A DNA stretch of 64,000 nucleotides from contig NZ_RBZV01000001.1 of assembly GCF_003628145.1 (NCBI RefSeq), positions 901,558-965,557 of the forward strand, given 5' to 3'. The position numbers and the translations under genes are program-made. Below are positions 34,675 through 44,623 of the stretch, piece after piece. The notes beneath the pieces were generated by a model that was given only the letters and a program-made list of their open reading frames with translations, searched no databases and was not told where the DNA came from. Positions within the stretch are counted from its first letter, which is position 1, and the number at the start of each line of letters is the position of its first letter. The stretch is from Trinickia fusca (GTDB lineage: Bacteria > Pseudomonadota > Gammaproteobacteria > Burkholderiales > Burkholderiaceae).

Positions 34675-35859
34675 ATGAAGAGATTTCTCGCAGCTGCGAG
34701 CACCTCGCTGCTGCTGATGGCCGGCACGGCCTTCGCCTTGCCGACCGCTCAGCAAGTCGAGCGCGCGATGGCGCAAGGCAACTGGCAGCAGGCCGATACC
34801 GAGCTCACGCAGGTGTTGCAAGCCCACCCGAACAACGCGCACGCACACTATCTGTACGGGCAGGTGCTCGCGCGCGAAGGCCGCTATAGCGACGGCCTGG
34901 CCCAGATCGAACAGGCCAAGACGCTCGATCCGAGTCTGCACTTCACGACACCGTCGCGCTTTGCGCAAACCGAAGCGAGCGTGCGTGCGCAGGCCGACCG
35001 CAGCGCGGCGCCGGCTGCGCCCCCCGCGCCATCGGTGCAGACCCAGCAAGCCGCCAACCCGTTCGCCCAAGCGGCGCCGGTACATCCCGCCAAGGTGCAC
35101 CAAGGCCTGTCGGGCTTGCAATGGCTGCTGATCCTCGCCGTCATCGTCGGGATGGTGCTCGTGCTGCGCTGGGGCTTGCGTCGTGCCCGCTCGAACGCCG
35201 ACGCGAGCACGGGCGAAGAGCGCCGTCAGCAACTGAAGCGCGCCACCGAGCTGCTCAACGCCACGCGCTCGCTCAAGCTCGATGCACGCCTGTCGACCGT
35301 GCCGGGACATGAAACGCTCGCGAACGAAGTCGAAGCGCTCGAGGGGCAGCTGCGTGAACTCGTCGACACACTGTCGAACGGCACGAACCCTGTTCCGTCG
35401 TACCGTCTCGACGATATCGATCGCCAGATCGCAAGCCTGCGCGCGCGCCTCGAAGGACGCCCCGATCCGAACGCGGCTGCGACGCCGATGGGCGGCGGCT
35501 CCGCCTATGCGCAAGAAGCGGCCCGACTTCAGCAGCAGGCGCCGTATCCGCCGCAGCAACCGTATCAGCAGCAGCCGACCGTCGTCGTGCAACAAGGCGG
35601 CGGTGGTGGCCTGGGCGGCTTTCTGACGGGCGTGCTGCTCGGCGAAGCGCTCTCGCCCGGACGTGATCGCGTGATTGAACGCGACCGCGTGATCGAACGT
35701 GACGTCTACGTCGACGACGACGCGCGGCGCCGCTCGGGCGGTTCTTCTGGCGGCGACGGCATCGACTTCGGCCAAGGCTCTAACGACTGGAACGACGGCG
35801 ACAGCGGCGGCACGGACTACGGCAGCAGCGACGACTCCGGCAGCTGGAGCGATAGCTAA
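34675..35859 (+). CDS. TPR-repeat protein with central membrane helix
   Basis: 394 aa. Signal peptide or anchor at 1-22 (AFA-LP); TPR-like pair about 25-90 (GNWQQADTELTQVLQAHPNNAHAHYLYGQVLAREGRY); Pro/Ala-rich linker; transmembrane helix about 148-166; coiled coil about 180-270; Gln/Pro-rich and Gly-rich stretch; tandem heptad DRVIERD twice; and an acidic Gly/Ser/Asp tail ending SWSDS. No known function. Its place after pspA suggests a membrane-stress partner. A terminator follows. Confidence 0.75.
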   Translation: MKRFLAAASTSLLLMAGTAFALPTAQQVERAMAQGNWQQADTELTQVLQAHPNNAHAHYLYGQVLAREGRYSDGLAQIEQAKTLDPSLHFTTPSRFAQTEASVRAQADRSAAPAAPPAPSVQTQQAANPFAQAAPVHPAKVHQGLSGLQWLLILAVIVGMVLVLRWGLRRARSNADASTGEERRQQLKRATELLNATRSLKLDARLSTVPGHETLANEVEALEGQLRELVDTLSNGTNPVPSYRLDDIDRQIASLRARLEGRPDPNAAATPMGGGSAYAQEAARLQQQAPYPPQQPYQQQPTVVVQQGGGGGLGGFLTGVLLGEALSPGRDRVIERDRVIERDVYVDDDARRRSGGSSGGDGIDFGQGSNDWNDGDSGGTDYGSSDDSGSWSDS

Positions 35860-35925
35860 GCCAGATGCTGCCCGCGAGCTCATCGCGCGCGGGCTCCGAG
35901 TACCGTACTGTGTTCCATGTTGCAC

Positions 35926-35952
35926 GAGGCTCCCGTTCGCGGAGCCTCTTTT
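35926..35952 (+). terminator. Rho-independent terminator after TPR gene
   Basis: GAGGCTCC / GGAGCCTC stem, 7-nt loop, TTTT tail; 67 bp after the stop at 35859. Confidence 0.85.
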
Positions 35953-36061
35953 ACAACATGCGTTGCCGATGTATTTACCCGAGCAACGTTTGTTGCAAGC
36001 ATGATCTGTCGCCGATGTGCGCGACGTTTCGCCCTCTTGGCCATTCGAAGGACTCCCCAGC

Positions 36062-37558
36062 ATGCCGCACTCGCCTGTTTCCGCTTCGCCTCGCATCGCG
36101 ATCGTCGGTAGCGGCTTTGCCGGCATCGGCATGGCGATCCGCTTGAAGCGCATGGGCATCACGTCGTTCGCGATCTACGAAGCAGCGGCCGACATCGGCG
36201 GCACGTGGCGCGACAATCGCTACCCTGGCGCGGCCTGCGACGTGCCCTCGCATCTATACTCGTTCTCGTTCGAGCCGAACCCGTCATGGTCGCGCGCGTT
36301 CGGCGAGCAGCGCGAAATCCTGGCTTATCTGAAGCACTGCGCACATAAATACGGCATCGAGCCGTTCATTCGCTGTCACGCGCGCGTGCAGGCGGCACGC
36401 TTTGACGATGCCGCAGGCGTATGGCGGCTCGACCTGGCAACGGGCCGGTCGGGTGCCACGCACGAGCAGGTCGAGGCCGACGTCGTCATCGCGGCGAACG
36501 GCCCGCTCTCGCGGCCCGCGCTGCCCCGGATCGCGGGCCTCGAACGCTTCGAGGGCAAGCTGTTTCACTCGGCGCGCTGGGATCACGACTATCCGCTCGA
36601 GGGCAAGACGGTCGCCGTCATCGGCACCGGCGCAAGCGCCGTACAGTTCGTGCCGCACATTCAGCCACGAGTCGCCACGCTGCACCTGTTCCAGCGCACC
36701 GCGCCGTGGATCATGCCGCGCCCCGATCGCGAGATCGATGCGCGCCAGCAGCGGCTCTTTCGGCGATTGCCGATCGCGCAGCGTCTCGCACGCTGGGCGC
36801 TCTATTGGCAGCATGAAGCGCGTGCGCTCGCATTCGTCGTCAACCCGAAATGGACGAAGGGACCCAGCCGGTTCGCGCTCAGCTACCTCGGGCGCCGCGT
36901 GAAAGACCCGGCCTTGCGCGCCAAGCTCACGCCCGACTACCTGCTCGGCTGCAAGCGCGTGCTGCTCTCGAGCGACTATTACCCGGCGCTCACGCAGCCC
37001 AACGTCGACGTCGTGACGACGCCGATTCGCGAGATCGTCGCCGACGGTGTCGTCACGAGCGATGGCACTCACCATCGCGTCGATGCGATCATCTGCGGCA
37101 CGGGCTTTCAGGTCAACGACGCGGGCGCGCCGTTCACGGTGATCGGCGCGCATGGCGCCGATCTCGATGCGCGCTGGCGCAGCGTTGGGCCCGAGGCCTA
37201 TCTGGGCACGAGCGTCGCGGGCTTTCCGAACTTCTTCATGATGATCGGCCCGAATACGGGCCTCGGTCACAACTCGATGATCTACATGATCGAGTCCCAC
37301 ATCGCCTACATCGCCGACTGCCTGCGCTTGTTGCGCCGACGTGGTGCCCGCACGATGGAAGTGAAGGCCGATACGCAGCATGCGTACAACGAGCGGTTGC
37401 AGCGCGCCATGCGCGGCACCGTGTGGGCGAGCGGCTGCCGCAGCTGGTATCTGGCGGAGACGGGCAAGAACACGGCGCTGTGGCCCGGGTTCACGTTCAC
37501 GTTCCGCCGACTTACGCGGCGCGCGCAAGCGGCCGACTACCGCTTCGCGAACCGATAA
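36062..37558 (+). CDS. Flavin-containing monooxygenase, Baeyer-Villiger type
   Basis: 498 aa. FAD-binding GxGxxG at 16-21 (GSGFAG), GGTWRDNRYPGAACD, the complete Baeyer-Villiger fingerprint FxGxxxHxxxWD at 163-174, NADPH-binding GTGASA at 188-193, and the C-terminal MIGPNTGLGHNSM region. Inserts oxygen next to a carbonyl to give esters or lactones, using NADPH and O2; substrate unknown. RBS AAGGA. A hydrolase that could cleave the product follows after 102 bp. It is 24 kb from the phz operon, so a phenazine role is unsupported. Confidence 0.92.
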   Translation: MPHSPVSASPRIAIVGSGFAGIGMAIRLKRMGITSFAIYEAAADIGGTWRDNRYPGAACDVPSHLYSFSFEPNPSWSRAFGEQREILAYLKHCAHKYGIEPFIRCHARVQAARFDDAAGVWRLDLATGRSGATHEQVEADVVIAANGPLSRPALPRIAGLERFEGKLFHSARWDHDYPLEGKTVAVIGTGASAVQFVPHIQPRVATLHLFQRTAPWIMPRPDREIDARQQRLFRRLPIAQRLARWALYWQHEARALAFVVNPKWTKGPSRFALSYLGRRVKDPALRAKLTPDYLLGCKRVLLSSDYYPALTQPNVDVVTTPIREIVADGVVTSDGTHHRVDAIICGTGFQVNDAGAPFTVIGAHGADLDARWRSVGPEAYLGTSVAGFPNFFMMIGPNTGLGHNSMIYMIESHIAYIADCLRLLRRRGARTMEVKADTQHAYNERLQRAMRGTVWASGCRSWYLAETGKNTALWPGFTFTFRRLTRRAQAADYRFANR

Positions 37559-37660
37559 ACAGTTCTAATTCGCCTGCGCGCGCCATACAAACCACGCGCG
37601 CCGCACGATACTGCCCAGTCATGGCCTGACCGAGCGCGGGCCGCTGACAGGGAGAAGCCC

Positions 37661-38626
37661 ATGCAAACGCTGCCGTCCCATCCCAGCCTGCCGCGGCGCT
37701 CACTCGCCGCACGCCTTGGCATCACGAGCATTGCGCGCGAGGAACTCGTTCGCCGCCATGCCCTGCCCGCTTCCCGGTTCGTGACGATCGCCGGCAACAC
37801 GATTCACTACGTCGACGAAGGGCACGGCAAACCCATCGTGCTACTGCACGGGTTCGGGGCCTCACTGCATACATGGAACGGCGTCGCCGCCGAACTCGCG
37901 CGCGAGCGGCGCGTGATTCGCGTCGACTTGCCGCCATTCGGCGTCACAGGCCCACTGCGCGCGGCCGGCGGCACGCTCGAAACAATGGATATCGACGCAT
38001 ACCGTCGCTTCATCGATCAGTTCGTCGACGCACTGGGCCTGACCCACGCAAGTTTCGTCGGCAACTCGCTCGGCGGGCTCATCGCGTGGGACTACGCCCT
38101 GCGGCACCGGGGCGCTGTCCACAAGCTCGTGCTGATCGACGCGGTCGGTTTCCCGATGAAGCTGCCCTTCTACGTGGGCCTGTTCAACAACCCGTTCGTG
38201 CGCGTCAGCGCCTCCTGGCTAATGCCCGAGACGATCGTCAAAAGCGCGGTACGCGACGTCTACGGCGACAAGCGCAAGCTCGATGCGGTCACACTCGCGC
38301 GCTACGTCGACTTCTTTCATGGCGAAGACACGCGCGCGGCCATCGTCAAGATGGTGCCGACGCTCAACTTCGATGCGTTGCCGACCGACGCCCTCGCCAC
38401 GCTCGACATCCCCACGCTCGTGCTGTGGGGTGGCAAGGATCGCTGGATTCCGCCCGCGCATGCTCAGCAATTCGCACAACGCATCCCTGGGGCGCGTTTG
38501 ATCGTCTATCCCGAGCTCGGCCATATCCCGATGGAAGAAGCGCCGCAGCGTGTACTCCCCGATCTGCAAGCGTTTCTCGCCACGGCACATACGGCGCCCA
38601 GCGACGAGAGACAAGCAGCGCGCTAG
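37661..38626 (+). CDS. Alpha/beta hydrolase
   Basis: 321 aa. Catalytic features: oxyanion LLHGFGASLHTWNG, nucleophile elbow VGNSLGGLIAW, acid WGGKDRWIPP and histidine ELGHIPMEEAP. Resembles lactonase/esterase and meta-cleavage-product-hydrolase relatives. Its position after a Baeyer-Villiger-type monooxygenase suggests ester or lactone hydrolysis, an inference from context. RBS AGGGAGAAG. Its stop codon shares CTAG with the converging methyltransferase stop. Confidence 0.88.
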   Translation: MQTLPSHPSLPRRSLAARLGITSIAREELVRRHALPASRFVTIAGNTIHYVDEGHGKPIVLLHGFGASLHTWNGVAAELARERRVIRVDLPPFGVTGPLRAAGGTLETMDIDAYRRFIDQFVDALGLTHASFVGNSLGGLIAWDYALRHRGAVHKLVLIDAVGFPMKLPFYVGLFNNPFVRVSASWLMPETIVKSAVRDVYGDKRKLDAVTLARYVDFFHGEDTRAAIVKMVPTLNFDALPTDALATLDIPTLVLWGGKDRWIPPAHAQQFAQRIPGARLIVYPELGHIPMEEAPQRVLPDLQAFLATAHTAPSDERQAAR

Positions 38627-39390
38627 CCCTCGGCCGGCCCAACGTAGACGCGGGTGTCATAGACGAATTCGACCACGCCATCGCGCGCATCGTCATCGAA
38701 CAGCTCGCGCAATGCGGCGAGCATCGGCTCGTGATTGGGATGGCCTGCCTTCGGTGCATAGGACGACGACATCAAGCGCCCGAGCAAGCCGTCGAAGTCG
38801 AGCCGCTGGACGTTGTCGAACATGGCGTGGCGCATCCGGCCGTGACCGAACCATTGGTCCATGTGTGCATCGTCGGCGTAGCGCTCCGCCACCTCGACGT
38901 AATCCACGCCATACCGTTGCAGCAACGCCTCGTAGTGCTCGAGAAACAGCGTACCGCTCAAGCGTCGGCTGTTCCAGAACAGCGCCACGCAGCCGCCCGG
39001 CATCAGGATGCGCGCGAACTCGCGCTTGGCCGCGACGGGCTCGAACCAATGAAAGGCCTGCGCGGCGATGACGAGCGCGATGCTCGAATCGGCCAGTGTC
39101 GTCGCTTCGGCCGTGCCCGCCACGCTCGTGAAGCCCGAATGATCGCCCAGCCATGCCTCGGCGGCCGTGCGCATCGCCGCGTTCGGCTCGACCGCTACAA
39201 CGGGATGCCCGGCATCGAGCAGCATCTTCGCCGAGATCCCCGTGCCCGCTCCGATGTCGGCCACGCGCGCGCCCGGCGCGACGCCGCATGTCTCGTGCAG
39301 AAAGGCCATCAGTTGCGCAGGATAGCCGGGCCGGTATTTGACGTAGTCGGCGACGCGATCGGTAAAGCGTTCAGTGGCGGGACGAGTCAT
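38623..39390 (-). CDS. Class I SAM-dependent methyltransferase
   Basis: 255 aa. SAM-binding motif [20 protein letters not shown], acidic motif II VVAVEPN, and AQAFHWF, typical of the Methyltransf_11/trans-aconitate-methyltransferase-like group. Substrate unknown. N-terminus [17 protein letters not shown] is the usual start of this subfamily. Converges with the hydrolase, with overlapping stop codons at 38623-38626. Confidence 0.88.
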   Translation of the reverse strand: MTRPATERFTDRVADYVKYRPGYPAQLMAFLHETCGVAPGARVADIGAGTGISAKMLLDAGHPVVAVEPNAAMRTAAEAWLGDHSGFTSVAGTAEATTLADSSIALVIAAQAFHWFEPVAAKREFARILMPGGCVALFWNSRRLSGTLFLEHYEALLQRYGVDYVEVAERYADDAHMDQWFGHGRMRHAMFDNVQRLDFDGLLGRLMSSSYAPKAGHPNHEPMLAALRELFDDDARDGVVEFVYDTRVYVGPAEG

Positions 39391-39605
39391 TGATTGGCAT
39401 GCTCCGAAAGGCGCGCGCCGGCATGGCCCGCGCGATGCCTTTGAATTATGCCGTCAGCGCAGGTGCGAGCGCAGCGTACTGGGCGCGCGCGTCTCAAAAA
39501 AAGCGCGCGCAAGCCGCATCGCTTCGCTATCATGGCCGCGACGCCTTGCGCGTGCGGTGGCCTCGCCTTTGCCGCATGCGCTTTGTTCTACAAGGAGGAA
39601 AAAGC

Positions 39606-40052
39606 ATGGGCATCGTCAAGGAATTCAAAGAGTTCGCCGTCAAGGGCAATGTGATGGATCTGGCCATCGGCGTGATCATCGGTGGCGCCTTTTCGACGAT
39701 CGTGAACTCCATCGTCAAGGACCTGATCATGCCGCTCGTCGGCGTGGCAACGGGCGGGCTCGACTTCTCGAACAAGTTCATCCGGCTCGGCGACATCCCG
39801 CCGACGTTCAAGGGCAACCCTGACTCGTTCAAGGACCTGCAAACGGCCGGCGTAGCCGTGTTCGGCTACGGCTCGTTCATCACCGTCACGATCAATTTCC
39901 TGATCCTGGCCGTCATCGTGTTCGCGATGGTCAAGTTCATCAACAAGCTGCGTAACCCGACACCGGCAGAGGCCGGCGAACCGCCGGCACCGCCCGAAGA
40001 TGTCGTGCTGCTGCGCGAGATTCGCGACGCGCTCACGCGCGAAACGCGCTAA
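39606..40052 (+). CDS. mscL: Large-conductance mechanosensitive channel MscL
   Basis: 148 aa. Pentameric inner-membrane valve opened by membrane tension during osmotic downshock. Signature N-terminus [29 protein letters not shown], second helix about 88-112, charged C-terminal helix ([18 protein letters not shown]). Strong RBS AAGGAGGA. Its stop overlaps the converging hybrid kinase stop by 4 bp. Confidence 0.97.
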   Translation: MGIVKEFKEFAVKGNVMDLAIGVIIGGAFSTIVNSIVKDLIMPLVGVATGGLDFSNKFIRLGDIPPTFKGNPDSFKDLQTAGVAVFGYGSFITVTINFLILAVIVFAMVKFINKLRNPTPAEAGEPPAPPEDVVLLREIRDALTRETR

Positions 40053-42040
40053 GCCGTGGCGCTGCGCGGTACACCGCCGCTCGATTTGGTATCGGCGGCG
40101 CGCTGAATCAGCGCCTCGAGCTGCATGAAGTTGACGGGCTTCGTCAGATGCGACGTGAAGCCCGCCGCCAGGCAACGGCGCACGTCCTCGTCGGTACCGA
40201 AGCCCGTCAGCGCGACGGCCGGCACCTGCGAGCGCTTGCGCACTGCGCCGATGAAGTCGATGCCCGTCCCGTCGGGCAATCCCACATCACTGACGATGAG
40301 GTCGAATGCCGTCACTTGCGTGGCGGCCAGCGCGTCGACCACGCAAGCGGCCACCGTCACTTCGTGACCCAGCCCGCGCATCAGTTGCGCCATCACTTCA
40401 GCCGTATCGGCGTGATCTTCCACCAACAGGATCGCCAGCCGCTCGTCGACCCCTGCCGCGGCCGGTGCGACGATCACGGGTTCAGCCTCGGGCGCGGCCA
40501 CGGTCGGCAACGCGAGCGTGAACGTCGCCCCGCAATGCGGGCCCGGGCTTTGCGCGCTGACGGTACCGCCGTGCGCGTCGGTCAAGGCCTTCGTGATCGC
40601 GAGCCCCAGGCCCAGGCCACCGAACTGCTGGGTCATGCGTTGACTACCTTGTTCGAACGCATTGAACAACTTGCCGATTTGTTCGGGCGCGATGCCGATG
40701 CCCGTGTCTTCGATCGAGACCTCCACTTGCATGCGTCCATCGCGTGTACGTACGTAGATGTGCCCGCCGTCGGGCGTAAACTTGGCCGCATTGCGCACGA
40801 GATTCCACAACATTTGTTGCAGCCGCGCCCGATCCGCCAACACATGGTGATTCTGCGCGAGCTTCTCGATATGCACGTCCTGCTGTTTGACCTGGATTTC
40901 ACTGCGAAACAGCTCGAGCACACTGTCGACGACCTCATGCACGTCGACCGTCTCCAGCGAAAGCCTCAGCTTGCCGTTCGCGACGCGCGTCAGGTCGAGC
41001 AGATCGTCGATGAGCCGTGCTTCGAGCTCGATGTTGCGACGAATCATCTTCACGCTCGACTGCGCGGCCTCGGGCAAGCCCGGCATCAGCTCCAGGACGC
41101 GCGTACCGGCCAGCACCGGCGTCAGCGGCGTACGCAGCTCGTGCGACAGCATCGCGAGAAAGCGGTCCTTCGCGCGGTTGGCCTCCTCGGCGGTTTGCCG
41201 CGCGCTCTGCTCGGCGGCCAGCAGCCGCTCGCGCTCTTCCATCGCTTCGCGTTGCGATTGAATGTCGGTGCAGCTCGCAAACCATTTGCCGACGCCGCCA
41301 CTCGCATCACGTACTGCGGCGATGCGCATGTCGAACCAGCGATACGCGCCCCCGTGTGACCGCAGGCGCAGTTCATGGCGGTAATCGAATGCGTCGCCGC
41401 GCACGGCATCGAGCCAGTTGCTGCGCAGCGTCTCGCGATCGTCGGGATGGACGGCTTCTAGCCAGCCGAGGCCTTGCGACGCCGCCTCGTCGAGGCCCGT
41501 ATAGGCATACCACTGCTTCGAAAAAAAGTCGCATTCGCCGTGTGCGTTATTCGTGAACACGAGGTGCGGCAGGGCCTCCGACAGGCTGCGGTAATGCGCT
41601 TCGCGGTCGCGCAACAGCCGCGCCTCGTCCGATGCGCGCTGCAGGCACACCTGCGTGAGCACCCGCTCTACCGCTTCAGGCAGGTAGTCGAGGTAGCCGC
41701 CCGACTTGGGCACGACGTCGGACACGCCCGCGCGCAGCGCCTCGATCACGCGCGACTCGTCGGTAAAGCCCGTCACGAGGATGGCCGGCAGGCTCACCCC
41801 TTCGCGGCGCAAGCGGCGGAAGAAATCGAGCCCCGTTTCGGCGCTGTCGAGCTGATAGTCGAGCACGAGCAAATCGGGCGCATCGCGCTCGATGCTGTCG
41901 CGCGCTTGCGCGAGGTTCGCGCAAGCGAATACGCTAGCCCCAGCGCGCTCGAGCGACTTGCGGGCAAGGCGCAGGATCCCCTCGTCGTCGTCGACGACGA
42001 GTATCCGGGCGCGTTCCTGGCGAACCACTGCGTCGATCAT
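40049..42040 (-). CDS. Hybrid sensor kinase (REC-PAS-HisKA-HATPase-REC)
   Basis: 663 aa, soluble. First receiver about 12-130 (phospho-site Asp61, VLDYQLDS); PAS about 148-262 ([28 protein letters not shown]); HisKA with His300 ([15 protein letters not shown]); HATPase_c ([24 protein letters not shown]); C-terminal receiver about 536-650 (Asp585, [13 protein letters not shown]). No DNA-binding domain. Lies 56 bp after a membrane kinase gene on the same strand, so the two probably work in one phosphorelay. Its output regulator is not in the window. Confidence 0.93.
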   Translation of the reverse strand: MIDAVVRQERARILVVDDDEGILRLARKSLERAGASVFACANLAQARDSIERDAPDLLVLDYQLDSAETGLDFFRRLRREGVSLPAILVTGFTDESRVIEALRAGVSDVVPKSGGYLDYLPEAVERVLTQVCLQRASDEARLLRDREAHYRSLSEALPHLVFTNNAHGECDFFSKQWYAYTGLDEAASQGLGWLEAVHPDDRETLRSNWLDAVRGDAFDYRHELRLRSHGGAYRWFDMRIAAVRDASGGVGKWFASCTDIQSQREAMEERERLLAAEQSARQTAEEANRAKDRFLAMLSHELRTPLTPVLAGTRVLELMPGLPEAAQSSVKMIRRNIELEARLIDDLLDLTRVANGKLRLSLETVDVHEVVDSVLELFRSEIQVKQQDVHIEKLAQNHHVLADRARLQQMLWNLVRNAAKFTPDGGHIYVRTRDGRMQVEVSIEDTGIGIAPEQIGKLFNAFEQGSQRMTQQFGGLGLGLAITKALTDAHGGTVSAQSPGPHCGATFTLALPTVAAPEAEPVIVAPAAAGVDERLAILLVEDHADTAEVMAQLMRGLGHEVTVAACVVDALAATQVTAFDLIVSDVGLPDGTGIDFIGAVRKRSQVPAVALTGFGTDEDVRRCLAAGFTSHLTKPVNFMQLEALIQRAADTKSSGGVPRSATA

Positions 42041-42096
42041 GCTGATTCTTGTCTATCGTTTCGGTCGTGTTCGGGTGGGCGCTCTGCCCTTATACG

Positions 42097-43704
42097 TCAC
42101 GACACGCGTAGCGGTTGTTCCGGCAACGTCACAAAAAACGTCGAGCCCACTCCCTCGGTCGATTCGACCCACGCGCGCCCGCCATGCCGTTCGGTTACGC
42201 GCCGCACGAGCGCAAGGCCGATGCCGTCGCCTTTCGCGCGGTCGCCGTGCAGGCGCTGGAAGGCGCTGAACATCTTCGGCATGCAGGCGGCCGGAATACC
42301 GAGCCCGTTGTCGCGCACGAAATACGTGCGCATCCGCGGGGCGCGCTCGCCCGGATCGCGTGCCGGCTGCTCCAGGGTACCGATTTCGATGCGCCCCGAG
42401 CGCGCCGGGTCGAGATAATTGACCGCATTACCTATCAGATTCGCGAAAATCTGCTCGACTGCGGTCGGGTCCCCCCACACGGGCGGCAACTCGCCGACCG
42501 ATACCGACACGCTGCGCTCGCCGATCGCCTGATGCAGCGATTCGACGACGCGGGCCACGGCACGCGCGACGCTCACACGCTGCCATTGATACTCTAGGCG
42601 ACCGGCACGCGAGATGCGTAGCAGTGCGTCAATGATCGAGGCCGAGCGCGCCACGGCCGTGCGCAAATAGTGCAACGCTTCACTGAGATTGCCGTCGAGT
42701 ACGCGCGCAATCCGACTGCGCTCCGTGTCAGGCAGGCGCACGCTATCGAGCATCGAGCGCAATTCGTCGCACGATACCTGCAACTCGCGCGAGAACCCTT
42801 GCAGATTGACGAGCGGCGAACGCAAATCGTGCGACACGCTGTAGATGAACATGTCGTTGTCCTGCTTTTGCTGACGCAAATTATCGTTCACCTGCGTCAG
42901 TTCCTGCGCGCGCGCTTCGAGCGTCGCCTGCAACGTGACCTGCTCGTGCTCGGCTTCGGCAAGCCGCGCGCCCGTCCTGTGCAGGACAGCGTCGAGCTGC
43001 GCGATCTCGTCGTTCCCGGCCAGCGGCGCCGAGAGCGGCTGCGCACGCCCTAGCCGCTGCGCGTTGCCGGTCAGCGTCGCGAGCCGACGGCCGATGTTGC
43101 CGGCAAAGGCCAGCGCGGCCAGCGCCCACGTCAGCATGGAACCTGTAATGGCAGCGATCAGCGCATAGCGCTGCTTGTCGCGCGTGGCGGCGAGCTCGAG
43201 GCTGCGCTGCGCATCGAGCCGCGACTCGGCGGCCACGAATGCATCGAGTTCGTCGCGAAATGCCTGGATCGGCGCCGGAAGCGGCTCGCGCTCGTAGGCC
43301 GCGAGTTCCGTGCGGCGCCCGTCGCGCAGCGCCGCGTACAGCGACTCCGTTTGTGCGCGAAACGCATTGACCGCCTCACGCATGCGCCGCACACGCTCGA
43401 CTTGCAGCGGATCGTCGGCGACGAACTTCTCGAGCCTCGCCAAACGATCGTTGAGTTCGATCCAGACGACGTGCCGGTCGATGAAAGAAGGATCACCGAC
43501 GATCAGACTCGCTCGCGTGCGCGATGCCTCGCGCAGAAGCGGATCGACGATCACCGATGCCTGGTAGAGCACCTGCTTGCTATGCGACGCCCATTGCGCG
43601 GCCTGCGTCGTCTGCTCCTGCGTCTTCGACAGCATGCCCACGAGCAAAAGCTCGACGAGGCTCGGCACTGCGATCAGCAACAGCCCCTTCGTGAACAGTT
43701 TCAT
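42097..43704 (-). CDS. Membrane sensor histidine kinase with CHASE3-like sensor
   Basis: 535 aa from ATG 43704 (RBS AAGGACAC). Transmembrane helix about 7-25, helical CHASE3-like extracytoplasmic region about 26-180, second helix about 181-200, HAMP-like 203-255, coiled coil, HisKA with His292 (YSVSHDLRSPLVNLQGF), HATPase_c (NLIGNAVNYLD, DNGLGIP, GDGIGLALV). The kinase core resembles phytochrome-like kinases. First gene of the two-kinase operon; no cognate response regulator adjacent. Confidence 0.9.
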   Translation of the reverse strand: MKLFTKGLLLIAVPSLVELLLVGMLSKTQEQTTQAAQWASHSKQVLYQASVIVDPLLREASRTRASLIVGDPSFIDRHVVWIELNDRLARLEKFVADDPLQVERVRRMREAVNAFRAQTESLYAALRDGRRTELAAYEREPLPAPIQAFRDELDAFVAAESRLDAQRSLELAATRDKQRYALIAAITGSMLTWALAALAFAGNIGRRLATLTGNAQRLGRAQPLSAPLAGNDEIAQLDAVLHRTGARLAEAEHEQVTLQATLEARAQELTQVNDNLRQQKQDNDMFIYSVSHDLRSPLVNLQGFSRELQVSCDELRSMLDSVRLPDTERSRIARVLDGNLSEALHYLRTAVARSASIIDALLRISRAGRLEYQWQRVSVARAVARVVESLHQAIGERSVSVSVGELPPVWGDPTAVEQIFANLIGNAVNYLDPARSGRIEIGTLEQPARDPGERAPRMRTYFVRDNGLGIPAACMPKMFSAFQRLHGDRAKGDGIGLALVRRVTERHGGRAWVESTEGVGSTFFVTLPEQPLRVS

Positions 43705-44093
43705 GTGTCCTTGGCGGCCCCTCTTCCCGTGAGTCGCGCGCCACGCCTCCCGAAAGAGCACCGCGGCACGGCACTTCGCAATCGCACCAACAACGTGCGA
43801 GAGGTGAAACCGACCTATTATCCGTGCAGTTTTGAGATATTTCAACGACGCTTTAGAAGCGGTGCCACACAGAAAATCGCTTTTTTTATTGAGCTTGATC
43901 AGCACCTGCGCGTATCTCGGGCCTATTATTGGCATAGATGTCGAGCGAACGCCGGGGGTGCCACACGGCGGCTCGGCATGACTGCATACTGGCGGTGCGC
44001 AATGCGGGCGAGGCCGTACACGATCGTGAATACGCCGTTTTCGTATGCTATAAAAGATCGACGTGCGGCGCGCGATAAGCCGGGAGTGGTCGC
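43705..44093. other. Divergent intergenic region upstream of kinase operon
   Basis: 389 bp, AT-richer than neighbours. A TATAAA hexamer at 44049-44054 could be the -10 of the next plus-strand gene; no convincing -35. No ORF with coding character. Confidence 0.4.
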
Positions 44094-44576
44094 ATGAGGA
44101 CGCTGTGTTTCTTGCAATCCTTTTTCAGGCGAATGTTTATGTCTTTCCCGAGAAAGCGTAGGCGCGCAGTGGCGGAGAGCGAGGAGTCGTTTCTCGCCAT
44201 ATTGCGTCAGTTCAAACCGTTCGGTCAGCTCGACACGAAAATCGCACGCGCTCGCGCGCAAGACGAACCTGTCCTCTACGAACATGTACTGCCGGGGCTC
44301 GACGTCCTGCTATGCAGCGTGCGCGGGGCGCAACCGCCTTATCCCGCGGTCGAAGAGTTGCACCGGCGCTGCATCGAATCGATTGCCAACGCGCTCGAGC
44401 AGCCGCTCGACGGCCTCGAGAACGGCGGCTACTGGTATGAAGCAAACGGCTTCGGCTTCCTCGTCTTTGCGAGCCGGGCGCGGGCAAGGATCCTGCCCGA
44501 GTTCGGAGCAGGCGTCGCCGCACGCGGTGCCCGCCGGCAAAATGCGGGGGATGCGACGCCACGCTCGCTCCGCTGA
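44094..44576 (+). CDS. Hypothetical protein
   Basis: 160 aa from ATG 44094 (GGGAG RBS); ATG 44139 (MSFPRKRRR) is an alternative. No recognised domain. Basic N-terminus, then a compact segment (about 25-130) with FLAILRQFKPFGQLDTKIA, HVLPGLDVLLCSV and GGYWYEANGFGFLVFASRA, suggesting an alpha/beta fold. Codon use is like the neighbours, so it looks real. Confidence 0.55.
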   Translation: MRTLCFLQSFFRRMFMSFPRKRRRAVAESEESFLAILRQFKPFGQLDTKIARARAQDEPVLYEHVLPGLDVLLCSVRGAQPPYPAVEELHRRCIESIANALEQPLDGLENGGYWYEANGFGFLVFASRARARILPEFGAGVAARGARRQNAGDATPRSLR

Positions 44577-44623
44577 AGGATGGCCCGCGCTCGCCTGCCG
44601 GAGGCGGACGCGGACGCACCCGT

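Noticed and set aside
36062-37558. Monooxygenase as a phenazine-modifying enzyme
   Set aside because: It has the Baeyer-Villiger fingerprint, not a PhzS-type aromatic hydroxylase pattern, and lies 24 kb from the phz operon.
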